Shown here piece after piece: positions 46,106 to 58,905 of a DNA stretch of 64,000 nt (position 1 is its first letter; each line of letters opens with the position of its first letter). A program made the translations under genes and the position numbers. The notes beneath the pieces are model-generated. The model searched no databases and was not told where the DNA came from. It was given only the letters and a program-made list of their open reading frames with translations. The DNA is taken from assembly GCA_036583965.1 (NCBI GenBank), contig JAZBQD010000030.1, positions 114,524,048-114,588,047 of the forward strand. The letters run 5' to 3'. The stretch comes from Prunella strophiata (lineage: Eukaryota; Chordata; Aves; Passeriformes; Prunellidae).

Positions 46106-46489
46106 CATTTACAGGTATTTTCCAATACCTATCACCTCTGTTACACAGTCACTCACTCTGAACCAATCCAAAAGTGCCACCATCACCCAGGAGATGGAGG
46201 CTGTGAAGAAGGAGAAAGAAGGACAGAACACACCCAAATTCCTCCATCTTGACCCATGAACCTCATTCTAAAAAACCCTAAAATTCTCTTTTTCACCCTG
46301 TGATAAACTAACTCTTACTCCTACTTAATTTTGTGGCTTGCAACTCTCTTCATATAAGGTTGGTAATTTTTTTCCATGGCTCAAAATCAAAGCACAGGGG
46401 TCTTGGGCTCTGTGCCAAGGGCTCTGAGCCCCCTGCCAGGGGCTGGAGCCACCCAGGGCAGCCAGAGGGATGTGCTGGGTTCTGACAGT
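46106..46489 (-). mobile_element. Truncated LTR, same family as 28630-29253
   Basis: It matches the U3-side half of that LTR from TTTTCCAATACCTATCACCT to GGGTTCTGACA. The other half is missing and replaced by the 19-bp array. Confidence 0.8.
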
Positions 46490-46569
46490 GAATAATCCCT
46501 TCAGTGCCACAAGTCCTTACCTGAAATGTGACTCTGTGATCCACACCCAGGTGTTTGGGTTTGGTAGAG

Positions 46570-46880
46570 CTGTGAGGTGGGGAAGGGGCTGGAGGGGCCA
46601 CAGGAGGGGTTGGGTGCCCACCTGAGGGACAGCTCTGAGCTCTGCTCTGGCACAGGGACAGGATCCTGCTGGGGCTGGGCCAGGAGGGATTCAGGTTGGG
46701 TTTTAGGGAAAGGTTCTTGCCCAGAGGGTGCTGGCACTGCCCAGGGAATGGGCACGGCCCCGAGGCTGCCACAGCTCCAGGAGCCTTTGGGATGCCCAGG
46801 CTGGGATTGTTGGGGCTCTGGGCAGGGCAGGGGTGGCACTGGGGTCCCTGGGGGTTCATTCCCTCTCAGGGACTATTTTG
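46570..46880 (+). mobile_element. CR1 LINE 3' fragment (sense)
   Basis: It contains GGCCAGGAGGGATTCAGGTT, AAAGGTTCTTGCCCAGAGGG and CTGCCACAGCTCCAGGAGCC. Confidence 0.75.
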
Positions 46881-47169
46881 TGATCACTTCTTATTTGTTA
46901 GGATTGAAACCAAGAACCTCAAAGGAACGAATCTGGAAGAAGCTCAGGTCTGCTGGGTGGGAATGGACCCACGAAGATTATCCAAGATTCTGACTAACTC
47001 CCCTCTCACTCTTCAGCAGGAAGTGCTGCAAACACAGGAAAATGCAACACAAACCTTGCAAGGAAGTTAAAACACAGAGTTCTGCACTTCTACAAAGCAA
47101 ACAGCTCCATTCTGAAATCTGAAGTAATACTGAGGAGGTGTGAGGAGTAAATTTGTTGAAAATTCCCAA

Positions 47170-47720
47170 AGTCTGACAGAAGGCTCCCATAATAAACATC
47201 TGTATGCAAACCTTGAGATAATGAATGCTGACTTAAAAATACCATAGGATAAGGCAGACATTGTTGAGAGAGAAATGGAAATAGAAACAAGTTTCAAAAG
47301 ACAGCCTTTCAAAAAACCTAAATACTTTAGAAAAATAAAAGTATTAAAAAATAAAAAGTATTAAACATAAAAGTAATAAAAATAGAAATATTAAAAGTAT
47401 TAAAAATAATATTAAACCCCCACAAAAAGTAATTTCAAATAATTAAAGCATTTGCAGTATGGTGTGGCAAAAACTGATAAACCAGAAGCAACTTATAATA
47501 GATTATTAAAAATTAAAAAATATAAAAATTTTTATATAAAAATTAAATTATATAAAAATTAAATATAAAAATTAAAAATTATAAAAAATTAAAAAATAGT
47601 TGGCTTCTGATTGTGATGGCATGAATGATAACATCTGCATTGTCCCACCCTCCTCATGAGACTGGAGCCGGAATAAAACGTTTTTAGAACACCTCAGCTG
47701 GGTCAGAAGAGGGCCCAATC
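47170..47720 (+). mobile_element. LTR-like element, copy 2, with AT-rich expansion
   Basis: Homologous to 31060-31540, including GGCTTCTGATTGTGATGGCA and GGAATAAAACGTTTTTAGAA. Two AT-rich expansions (about 47330-47410 and 47500-47600, TATAAAAATTAAA type) lengthen it. Confidence 0.5.
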
Positions 47721-48034
47721 TGACAAGGAGGGACAGCCCTGTGTGGGCAGTGCCTGCCAAAGCTGCTGGCACTGCTCTGGGCAGGGCAGGTGCTGCTCTG
47801 GAGCCACCAGGGGCACAGAGGGGTCCCTGTGACTGTCCCTGGGCACAGCCAGGGGTGAGCTGGCAGCTGCATGTCCCTGGGTGGGGACATGGGGACAGAG
47901 CCTCCAGCCAGCCTGGCCTTGCCCTTGTGCTCAGCTGTGACAAGTGCCACAGGTCCCACAGGGCCTGGCTGTGTTTGGCTGGGCTTCCTGTGGTGTCAGC
48001 GTGACTGAGAAACCATAACCACAAACCAGCTCCT

Positions 48035-51000
48035 TCTGCACACATCCTATTTCTGTATAAACCCTATTTCTGCATTAACCCTATATCTGCACACATCCTA
48101 TTTCTGCATTAACCCTATTTCTGCATACATCCTATTTCTGTATAAACCCTATTTCTATATAAACCCTATTTCTGTATAAATCCTATTTCTGCATTAACCC
48201 TGTCTGCATACATCCTATTCCTGCATAAACCCTATTCCTGCATTAACCCTGTCTGCATACATCCTATTTCTGTATAAACCCTGTGTCTGCATTAACCCTA
48301 TTTCTGCATACATCCTATTTCTGCATTAACCCTGTCTGCATACACCCTATTTCTGCATTAACCCTGTCTGCACACATCCTATTTCTGTATAAACCCTGTG
48401 TCTGCATTAACCCTATTTCTGTATAAACCCTATTTCTGCATAAACCCTATTTCTGCATACATCCTATTTCTGTATAAACCCTATTTCTGCATTAACCCTA
48501 TTCCTGCATTAACCCTGTGTCTGCATTAACCCTATTTCTATATAAACCCTATTTCTGCATTAACCCTATTTCTGCATTAACCCTATTTCTTTCTGCATTA
48601 ACCCTGTCTGCACACATCCTATTTCTGTATAAACCCTGTGTCTGCATTAACCCTATCTCTGCATAAACCCTATTTCTATATAAACCCTATTTCTGCATTA
48701 ACCCTGTCTGCATACATCCTATTTCTGCATACATCCTATTTCTGTATAAACCCTGTGTCTGCATTAACCCTATTTCTGCATAAATCCTATTTCTGCATAC
48801 ATCCTATTTCTGCATAAACCCTATTTCTGCATTAACCCTATTTCTGCATTAACCCTATTTCTGCATTAACCCTATTTCTATATAAACCCTATTTCTGCAT
48901 AAACCCTATTTCTGCATAAACCCTATTTCTGCATTAACCCTATTTCTGCATTAACCCTATTCCTGCATAAACCCTATTTCTGCATTAACCCTGTCTGCAT
49001 ACATCCTATTTCTGCATTAACCTTATTTCTGCATTAACCCTGTCTGCACACATCCTATTTCTGTATAAACCCTATTTCTGCATTAACCCTATTTCTGCAT
49101 ACATCCTATTTCTGCATTAACCCTGTCTGCACACATCCTATTTCTGTATAAACCCTATTTCTGCATTAACCCTATGTCTGCATACATCCTATTTCTGCAT
49201 AAACCTATTTCTGCATAACCCTATTTCTATATAAACCTATTTCTGCATTAACCTTATTTCTGCATTAACCTTATTTTTGCATTAACCTTATTTCTGCATT
49301 AACCCTATTCCTGCATAAACCCTATATCTGCAATAACCCTATATCTGCATACATCCTATTTCTGCATTAACCCTGTCTGCACACATCCTATTTCTGTATA
49401 AACCCTATTTCTGCATTAACCCTATTTCTGCATACATCCTATTTCTGCATTAACCCTGTCTGCATACATCCTATTTCTGTATAAACCCTATTTCTGCATT
49501 AACCCTATGTCTGCATACATCCTATTCCTGCATAAACCCTATTTCTGCATTAACCTTATTTCTGCATTAACCCTATTTCTGCATTAACCTTATTTCTGCA
49601 TAAACCCTATTTCTGCATTAACCCTGTGTCTGCATTAATCCTATGTCTGCATACATCCTATTTCTGCATAAACCCTATTTCTGCATTAACCCTATTCCTG
49701 CATTAACCCTATTTCTATATAAACCCTATTTCTGCATTAACCCTATTTCTGCATTAACCCTATTTCTATATAAACCCTATTTCTGCATTAACCCTATTTC
49801 TGCATTAACCCTATTTCTATATAAACCCTATTTCTGCATTAACCCTGTTTCTGCATAAACCCCATTTCTATTTAACCCTATGTCTGCATAAACCCTATTT
49901 CTGTATAAACCCTATTTCTATATAAACCCTATTTCTGCATTAACCCTGTTTCTGCATAAACCCTATTTCTATATAAACCCTATTTCTGCATTAACCCTAT
50001 TTCTATATAACCCTATTTCTGCATAAACCCTATTTCTATATAAACCCTATTTCTGCATTAACCCTATTTCTATATAAACCCTATTTCTGCATAAAACCCT
50101 ACTTCTATATAAACCCTATTTCTGCATTAACCCTATTTCTATATAAACCCTATTTCTGCATTAACCCTGTGTCTGCATTAACCCTGTGTCTGCATTAACC
50201 CTATTTCTGTATAAACCCTATTTCTGCATTAACCCTGTCTGCACACATCCTATTTCTGTATTAACCCTGTGTCTGCATTAACCCTGTGTCTGCATTAACC
50301 CTGTGTCTGCATTAACCCTGTGTCTGCATTAACCCTATTCCTGCATTAACCCTATTTCTGTATAAACCTATTTCTATATAAACCCTATTCTGCATTAACC
50401 CTATTTCTGCATAAACCCTATTTCTATATAACCCTATTTCTGCATTAATCCTATTTCTGCATTAACCTATTTCTGCATTAACCCTATTTCTGCATTAATC
50501 CTATTTCTGCATTAACCCTATTTCTATATAACCCTATTTCTATATAAACCCTATTTCTGCATTAACCCTATTCCTGCATTAACCCTATTTCTGCATTAAC
50601 CCTATTTCTGCATAAACCCTATTTCTGCATAACCCTATTTCTGCATTAATCCTATTTCTGCATTAACCCTATTTCTGCATTAACCCTATTTCTGCATAAC
50701 CCTATTTCTGCATAACCCTATTTCTGCATAACCCTATTTCTGCATAAACCCTATTTCTGCATAAACCCTATTTCTGCATTAATCCTATTTCTGCATTAAC
50801 CCTATTTCTGCATAAACCTATTTCTGCATAAACCCTATTTCTGCATAAAACCCTACTTCTATATAAACCCTATTTCTGCATAACCCTATTTCTGCATAAC
50901 CCTATTTCTGCATAAACCCTATTTCTGCATAACCCTATTTCTGCATTAATCCTATTTCTGCATTAATCCTATTTCTGCATTAACCCTATTTCTGCATAAC

Positions 51001-52945
51001 CCTATTTCTGCATTAACCCTATTTCTGCATAACCCTATTTCTGCATAACCCTATTTCTGCATTAATCCTATTTCTGCATTAATCCTATTTCTGCATTAAC
51101 CCTATTTCTGCATAACCCTATTTCTGCATTAACCCTATTTCTGCATAAACCCTATTTCTGCATTAATCCTATTTCTGCATTAACCCTATTTCTGCATAAA
51201 CCCTATTTCTGCATAACCCTATTTCTGCATTAACCCTATTTCTGCATAACCCTATTTCTGCATTAACCCTATTTCTGCATTAACCCTATTTCTGCATAAA
51301 CCCTATTTCTGCATTAACCCTATTTCTGCATTAATCCTATTTCTGCATTAATCCTATTTCTGCATTAACCCTATTTCTGCATAACCCTATTTCTGCATAA
51401 CCCTATTTCTGCATAAAACCCTACTTCTATATAAACCCTATTTCTGCATAACCCTATTTCTGCATAACCCTATTTCTGCATAACCCTATTTCTGCATAAC
51501 CCTATTTCTGCATAACCCTATTTCTGCATTAACCCTATTTCTATATAAACCCTATTTCTGCATAACCCTATTTCTGCATTAACCCTATTTCTGCATAAAC
51601 CCTATTTCTGCATAACCCTATTTCTGCATTAACCCTATTTCTATATAAACCCTATTTCTGCATAACCCTATTTCTGCATAACCCTATTTCTGCATAAACC
51701 CTATTTCTGCATAACCCTATTTCTGCATAAACCCTATTTCTGCATAACCCTATTTCTGCATAACCCTATTTCTGCATAACCCTATTTCTGCATAACCCTA
51801 TTTCTGCATTAACCCTATTTCTGCATAAACCCTATTTCTGCATTAATCCTATTTCTGCATTAACCCTATTTCTGCATAACCCTATTTCTGCATAACCCTA
51901 TTTCTGCATAACCCTATTTCTGCATAACCCTATTTCTGCATAAACCCTATTTCTGCATAAACCCTATTTCTGCATAACCCTATTTCTGCATAAACCCTAT
52001 TTCTGCATAACCCTATTTCTGCATAACCCTATTTCTGCATAACCCTATTTCTGCATAACCCTATTTCTGCATAACCCTATTTCTGCATAACCCTATTTCT
52101 GCATAACCCTATTTCTGCATTAACCCTATTTCTGCATTAATCCTATTTCTGCATTAACCCTATTTCTGCATAACCCTATTTCTGCATAAACCCTATTTCT
52201 GCATAACCCTATTTCTGCATTAATCCTATTTCTGCATTAACCCTATTTCTGCATAACCCTATTTCTGCATAACCCTATTTCTGCATAACCCTATTTCTGC
52301 ATAACCCTATTTCTGCATTAATCCTATTTCTGCATTAACCCTATTTCTGCATAACCCTATTTCTGCATAACCCTATTTCTGCATAACCCTATTTCTGCAT
52401 AACCCTATTTCTGCATTAACCCTATTTCTGCATAACCCTATTTCTGCATAAACCCTATTTCTGCATTAACCCTATTTCTATATAAACCCTATTTCTGCAT
52501 AAACCCTATTTCTGCATTAACCCTATTTCTGCATTAATCCTATTTCTGCATTAACCCTATTTCTATATAAACCCTATTTCTGCATAACCCTATTTCTGCA
52601 TAAACCCTATTTCTGCATAAAACCTATTTCTGCATAAACCCTATTTCTGCATAAACCCTATTTCTGCATAAACCCTATTTCTGCATAAACCCTATTTCTG
52701 CATAAACCCTATTTCTGCATAACCCTATTTCTGCATTAACCCTATTTCTATATAAACCCTATTTCTATATAACCCTATTTCTGCATTAACCCTATTTCTG
52801 CATTAACCCTATTTCTGCATTAATCCTATTTCTGCATTAATCCTATTTCTGCATTAACCCTATTTCTGCATAAACCCTATTTCTGCATAACCCTATTTCT
52901 GCATAACCCTATTTCTGCATTAATCCTATTTCTGCATTAACCTAT
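48035..52945. repeat. 17-bp satellite array, 4.9 kb (GCATTAACCCTATTTCT)
   Basis: Close to 290 units of 16-18 bp. Main forms are GCATTAACCCTATTTCT, GCATAAACCCTATTTCT, GCATAACCCTATTTCT and TATATAAACCCTATTTC. The left half is more varied (ATCC and GTCTGCA forms); the right half is dominated by the 16-bp form. Many units contain TAACCCTA. The same unit occurs reversed at 23670-23777. Confidence 0.97.
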
Positions 52946-53289
52946 TCCCAGGTGCCCCACAACCCGTGCAAGGTGAAGGTGCAGCTGGAATGAACACAAG
53001 CCATGGAGTGCCAGGAGCTGGCAGCTGTGGTGGGTGGGGACAGGTGGCACTTCCTGAGAAGTTCCTGCCCTTGTGTGGCACAGAGCTCCAGCCCTGTCCC
53101 GGGGTGCCAGGGTCCCCAGGGCTCAGAGCTCTCAGCCCTGGGGCTCTGCTGTGGAACCCTCGGGGGTTCAGGCTCCCAGCAAGGGCTGCAGACAGTGCCA
53201 TGGGATTCCTGTGCTGCTGTTCCTGTCCCTGTGTTCTCTGTAAACAGCTTTTGTTCTTGCAGGAGCCATGGGATCCCAGAATCCCCAAA

Positions 53290-53540
53290 ATCCCAGAGCT
53301 CTCCCAGCCCATGGAGTGCCAGCTGTGCCCCGTGCCCACCCTGTCCCCAGCCCAGAGCACTCAGTGCCACCTGCAGGGGACACCTGCAGGGATGGGCACT
53401 GCAAAGCTCCCTGGGCAGCCCCTGCCAAGGCCTGAGCAGCCTTTCCATGGGCAAATTCCTGCTGCTGGCCAAGCTGAGCCTGCCCTGGCCCAGCCTGAGG
53501 CCGTTCCCTCTGCTCCTGTCCCTGTTCCCTGGAGCAGAGC
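53290..53540 (-). mobile_element. CR1-related fragment, second subfamily (antisense)
   Basis: It contains CAGCCCATGGAGTGCCAGCT, CACCTGCAGGGATGGGCACT and GGGCAAATTCCTGCTGCTGG, ending with GAGGCCGTTCCCTCTGCTCC. Confidence 0.65.
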
Positions 53541-53649
53541 CCGACCCCCCCGGCTGTGCCCTCCTGGCAGGGACTTGTGCAGAGCCACAAGGGCCCCCTG
53601 AGCCTCCTCTGCTCAGTATAAAATCACAAGTTCAGGTTGTGCCTTTTCC

Positions 53650-54830
53650 CTGTCCTGCCTCTGCCACAAAAGGAAATTCAAACCTCTCCTGGGTGTGTCA
53701 GAGCAGGTTTTGCACCACAGCTCAGGGCTAATGCAGCAAAACAGGACCAGGCTCAACAGGAAAAGGTTTGAGTGCAAAATTTATTTGCCTAAAAACAGAA
53801 CAATTGATTTTTTAGGATTCTCTGCCATCAGGTTTCCCATTCCCTGTGAACAGGTTGGGGATGAAATGATTCTGTGGGAGGTGTTGGGATCCCACTGGCA
53901 ACAATCAGCACATGTTTAGAATGAATAAAATCAGAACATTCTTGCCAAGTAGTTTCACAAATGCTCAAATATCGTCAAACAAAGACTTAATCTGGGCTCA
54001 GAGACACGTATCTCAGCAGATGTGTGTAAACCAGATCAACCCCCCTGGGAACAGTACTTAGGAGTTATTCTTAGGCGTTGGAAGGACAAGGATGGTCCAT
54101 CTGTGAATTTATTACACGAGATGAGAAGCATCAGATGAAAGTCATTGCTGGCCTGGAGGACAGCCTGCTTTGATTTTTCAGGAAGTTTAGAGGTCATTCC
54201 TAAAACCCAGCTTTAATTACAGCAGAATCCCTCAGAATCTGAGCAGAAAATGCTGTGTGGAGCCTCTCCCTTCCCAGGGTGTGGCACAGGTAATTCTGCT
54301 GCTGCATTCAGTGGGGCCAGCACTTTGTGGAGGCACTGGATAAATACAGGAGGTTTTTCTGGCTGTACTGATATTTCCTCCCTTCTCAGAAGAAATAACT
54401 GGCAGGAGCATAAATATTTGAGGGACTGATGTTTTTAAAAGGTATAGAAGGATCCTGGTGCAGAAATCTCTGTGCTGCAGAATATCCAATATTATTTCTT
54501 TTTAATTTTTCCATACAAGGTGTCAGATAAGAAAATAAAATGTGAAACTCCCTAGAACTGTAGCATTTAAAAATCCTCTTAGACCTGGAGCTTTTTAGAA
54601 AACCTCTGTGAAGAAAGAGTTTGAAATGAAGCTTCCTTCTGTATCCACAAATGTCAGGGAGGAGGACAGGACTGTGGGAAGCTTCCCACACATCAGAGCT
54701 CTGGGAATGGGAACCAAAGCAGGAATTAATCTGATTGCAAAGGGGGTGCTGCCTTTGGAGACCAGATCACTGCTGAGGGTTCAGGCAGGGTTTGCTCAGA
54801 GAAATGTAAACAGAATCCCCAAAATCCCTG
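53650..54830. other. Mostly unique sequence, no gene recognised
   Basis: No domains, splice-linked frames or structured RNA recognised. Confidence 0.4.
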
Positions 54831-55450
54831 GGGCTGGCAGAGCCCTGCCAGCCCATGGAGTGCCAGCTGTGCCCCGTGCCCACCTTGTCCCCAGCCCAGA
54901 GCACTCAGTGCCACCTGCAGGGCACACCTGCAGGGATGGGCACTGCAAAGCTCCCTGGGCAGCCCCTGCCAAGGCCTGAGCAGCCTTTCCATGGGCAAAT
55001 TCCTGCTGCTGGCCAAGCTGAGCCTGCCCTGGCCCAGCCTGAGGCTCTTTGTTCTTGTCCTGTCTAAAAGACCAGGCTTTGGCCCATGTGCCACCAGAAC
55101 ATGGCAGTGGCTTGGGATGGCACCCAGTGGCCACAAGAGATGTGTCCTCATCCCTCTCCCTTGCAGAGGGAGTGGGGTGGAAGCTTCCACCTTAAACCTT
55201 GTGCTAGTGAATTACCAAGGATCAAGGTGCCTTTTCAGGAAGGATTTTTTTTTTATTCAGGTAAAATTTGCCCATGGAAAGGCTGCTCAGGCCTTGGCAG
55301 GGGCTGCCCAGGGAGCTTTGCAGTGCCCATCCCTGCAGGTGTGCCCTGCAGGTGGCACTGAGTGCTCTGGGCTGGGGACAGGGTGGGCATGGGGCACAGC
55401 TGGCACTCCATGGGCTGGCAGGGCTTTGCCAGCCCCTGGGGTTTGGGGAT
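54830..55450. repeat. Inverted pair of CR1-related fragments
   Basis: The antisense copy (54836-55060) and the sense copy (55262-55445) are nearly perfect reverse complements over about 170 bases, for example CCTTTCCATGGGCAAATTCC against its reverse, separated by about 200 bases. Confidence 0.75.
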
Positions 55451-55859
55451 TTCTTTGTACACTTTTTCAGGACAGGGAGAACAGGAATTCAGCTCCGTGT
55501 CCCTTGCTGTTTCTCACACCTCTGTCCTCAGTGGTCTGGAGGAGACAGAAGCCAATTCCAAGAGCAGCTCTGACCCTGCCCCCTCTTAGCTGTGATTCTT
55601 CAGCACCAGAATCATCCTGAGACTGGGAAATGGGGAGCAGGAGAAGCTGAGAACATGGCTGCAGTAATTTTATATATATATATTAAAAAAAAAAAGGATT
55701 TATATTTTGGAAAAGCATTTTCAAACCACTGTCAGAGAAAGAGGCTTTAAATTCTTCACCTTGTTTTACTCAGGGGTTACTTGTGGCCAGGGCAGACTTG
55801 AAGGAAGCTCGGATGTGTTTTGTGGGGGTTTTTTTCTTCCATTTAGGTAAAATCACTCA

Positions 55860-57570
55860 TCAAGAACTAATTACACCTTCCTCAGAGGCAGAGGCTCAGG
55901 AGCAGCCCCGGCTGCAGCCAGAGCATCCCTGGACCTGTCCCGGGAGAGCTGCAGCAGTTCCACATCCGTGATGCTCTGCAGGCCAGGATTTTTGGGGATC
56001 AGCCCCGGGGAGCTCCCCTGTGCTTTGGCTCTCCCTCTCCCGTTGCAGCGCCCATTTTAGCGCTGCTTTGGGACTCTCACTGCTGAATAAAGGGTTTTTT
56101 CTGTCCAAATTCCCGCCTGTCCCGGGCCCCGCCTGGAGGGACGGGCAGGGAGCGCCGAGTCCCGGCGATGAGCGGGGAGCTGATGGGGGTGACCTCGGCC
56201 CGATCCCACAAATTCTGCTCGCTGTGCAGGCTCGGGCTCTCCCCTTCCCTCCGGAGAAGCGGGCACGAGGGGTTTGCGCTCTCTCCCGGGATTTCCGTGC
56301 CCCTCGGGCACACCCAGCGATCGATGGCTGCGCCCGGGGTGCGCTGCGCGCCGCGGGTCCCATCACCGCGCGCTGCTACGGACGATTTATTTTCAATAAA
56401 AAGCGCTTTTTTCACGTGCCTGAGGGGCTTTTTAGCCTGGTCTCAGCCGTGCCCTGCCCGGGGCCGCTCCGGCCGTGTGCGGGATCCGCTGCGTGCGCGA
56501 TGCGCGGTGCGGCACGGAGCTGATCAGCCCGCGCTGCTACAGATAATTTATTTTTAATTAAAAGCCGTTTTTCAGGTGATTTAAGAGGGATTTTAGCCTG
56601 GTCTCAGCTGTGCCCTCCCGCGGGGCCGCACCGCAATGCGCTGAACGGCGCGGATCTGATCAACCCGCGCTGCTACAGACTATTTATTTTTAATAAAAAA
56701 CCGGTTTTCAGATGATTTAAGAGGGCTTTTTTCCCGGTGTTCCCCCCTGTGCTGCCGCTCCGGCCGTGTGCGGGATCCTCTGAGCCGGGCGCTGCGTGCG
56801 CAGTGCGCGGTGCGCCAGGGATCTCATCACTCCGCGCTGCTACAGACTATTTATTTTTAATAAAAAAACCGGTTTTTCAGGTGATTTAAGAGGGTTTTCA
56901 TCCCGGTGTCCCTCCCCCTGTGCGGCCGCGGGGCCGCTCCGCCCGCGTGCGGGACCCGCTGAGCCAGGCGCTGCGTGCGCAATGCGCGGTGCGGCAGGGA
57001 TCTCATCACTCCGCGCTGCTACAGACTATTTATTTTTAATAAAAAACCGGTTTTCAGGTGATTGAAGAGGGTTTTTATCCCGGAGTTCCCCCCTGTGCTG
57101 CCGCTCTGGCCGCGTGCGGGACCCGCTGAGCCGGGCGCTGAGCGCTCAATGCGCGGTGCGCCAGGGATCTCATCACTCCGCGCTGCTACAGATGATCCAT
57201 TTTTAATCAAACCCGCCGTTTTCAGGTGATTTAAGAGCGCTTCCAGCCCGGCGCTCCCCCCGCGCTCCCCTCCGCGGGCCGCGCTGGCAGCTGGCGGCTC
57301 AGCATGGAGCGGCGCGGGCCGGCCCGCGGCAGCTGCGCCTTCAGCTGCTCCGGGGCAGAGCAGCGGCCCCCGGGCCCGGGGCAGGCGCAGTTGGCCCGCC
57401 TGCCAGCGCCGTGCCAAGCTGCCACTCTCGTCCCCACGCCTGGCACCTCCCCGGCCCCAGCCCGGCCCGCGGGCCAGGGGATCACGGACGTCAAGGATGC
57501 CGCAGTCGCAGCGAGCTCGGCAGCTCCGGGCAGTTCGACTTTTGGAGTTCGCGCAAAGCTCTTTTTTACT
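55860..57570. promoter_or_regulatory. CpG island without an assigned gene
   Basis: High CpG density around and within the 160-bp array. Open frames show no recognisable domain, and the OLIG genes expected upstream of IFNAR2 in other vertebrates are not seen here. Confidence 0.4.
56340..57230. repeat. CpG-rich tandem repeat, six units of about 138-180 bp
   Basis: The anchor CGCTGCTACAGACTATTTAT recurs near 56370, 56528, 56666, 56833, 57013 and 57178. Each unit pairs a CpG-rich half with an AT-rich core, often TTTTTAATAAAAAACCGG, then CAGGTGATTTAAGAG. Most units have AATAAA on the plus strand. Confidence 0.85.
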
Positions 57571-57584
57571 TTCTTTTCTTTCTT

Positions 57585-57706
57585 TTTTATTTTTTAAATT
57601 TTATTTTATTTTATTATTTTATTTTATTTTATTTTATTTTATTTTATTTTATTTTATTTTATTTTATTTTATTTTATTTTATTTTATTTTATTTTATTTT
57701 ATTTTA
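57585..57706. repeat. (ATTTT)n microsatellite
   Basis: About 22 ATTTT units with one shortened unit near the start. Confidence 0.93.
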
Positions 57707-58029
57707 AATAATTCCTCTGCCGTTGGTAAGCGGCCAGAGCGTGGCTGCTGCGGCATCCGCGAGGATCCGCGGGGAGTCTCTAAATCCAACAGCACATCAC
57801 TTCGTTAATTGCTTTTAAAAAATTATACTCTGCACGGTGATCAAAATGTTCTAGAGAGAGCTTTTAGTGTCGTGGAAAACCTGCCAGAATCTCAGGCAGC
57901 GAGGCTGGGGATCCCTGCCCAGCTCTGAGACACTCCGTGGTGGTAAATTCCTTTCTCTCATCACCAAACGGAGCTGAAACTCCTCGTGGCTCTCAGTGTA
58001 ACGTGGCAAAAAACAGGGGTTTACGACAT

Positions 58030-58905
58030 AATATTAATAAAATATTTATACAATATTTATATAATATTTATACAATATTTATACAATATTTATATAATAT
58101 TTATACGATATTTATATAATATTTATACAATATTTATATAATATTTATACAATATTTATATAATATTTATACAATATTTATATAATATTTATACAATATT
58201 TATATAATATTTATACAATATTTATATAATATTTATACAATATTTATATAATATTTATACAATATTTATATAATATTTATACAATATTTATATAATATTT
58301 ATACAATATTTATATAATATTTATACAATATTTATATAATATTTATACAATATTTATATAATATTTATACAATATTTATATAATATTTATACAATATTTA
58401 TATAATATTTATACAATATTTATATAATATTTATACAATATTTATATAATATTTATACAATATTTATATAATATTTATACAATATTTATATAATATTTAT
58501 ACAATATTTATATAATATTTATACAATATTTATATAATATTTATACAATATTTATATAATATTTATACAATATTTATATAATATTTATACAATATTTATA
58601 TAATATTTATACAATATTTATATAATATTTATACAATATTTATATAATATTTATACAATATTTATATAATATTTATACAATATTTATATAATATTTATAC
58701 AATATTTATATAATATTTATACAATATTTATATAATATTTATACAATATTTATATAATATTTATACAATATTTATATAATATTTATACAATATTTATATA
58801 ATATTTATACAATATTTATATAATATTTATACAATATTTATATAATATTTATACAAAAATTATATAATATTTATACAAGATTTTTATAATATATAAATAT
58901 TTTAT
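58030..58905. repeat. AT-rich 22-bp tandem array
   Basis: About 38 units alternate ATATTTATACA and ATATTTATATA. Apart from the single C per unit the sequence is only A and T, and the strand can fold back on itself. Confidence 0.95.

Noticed and set aside
39618..46125. Many minus-strand frames with MQGIIPRAGHYPLSRALSPEQ-type repeats
   Set aside because: The 19-bp unit has no stop codons in these frames; three units make a 19-residue period. No evidence of a protein.
48035..52945. Possible CRISPR-like array of short regular repeats
   Set aside because: There are no distinct spacers; the units are contiguous tandem copies in vertebrate DNA.
48035..52945. True interstitial telomere
   Set aside because: The unit contains TAACCCTA but is 16-18 bp long with a conserved TTTCTGCA part, so it is not (TTAGGG)n.
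57304..57597. Possible bHLH (OLIG) coding exon in the CpG island
   Set aside because: OLIG genes lie upstream of IFNAR2 in other vertebrates, but no bHLH motif is present in any frame here.
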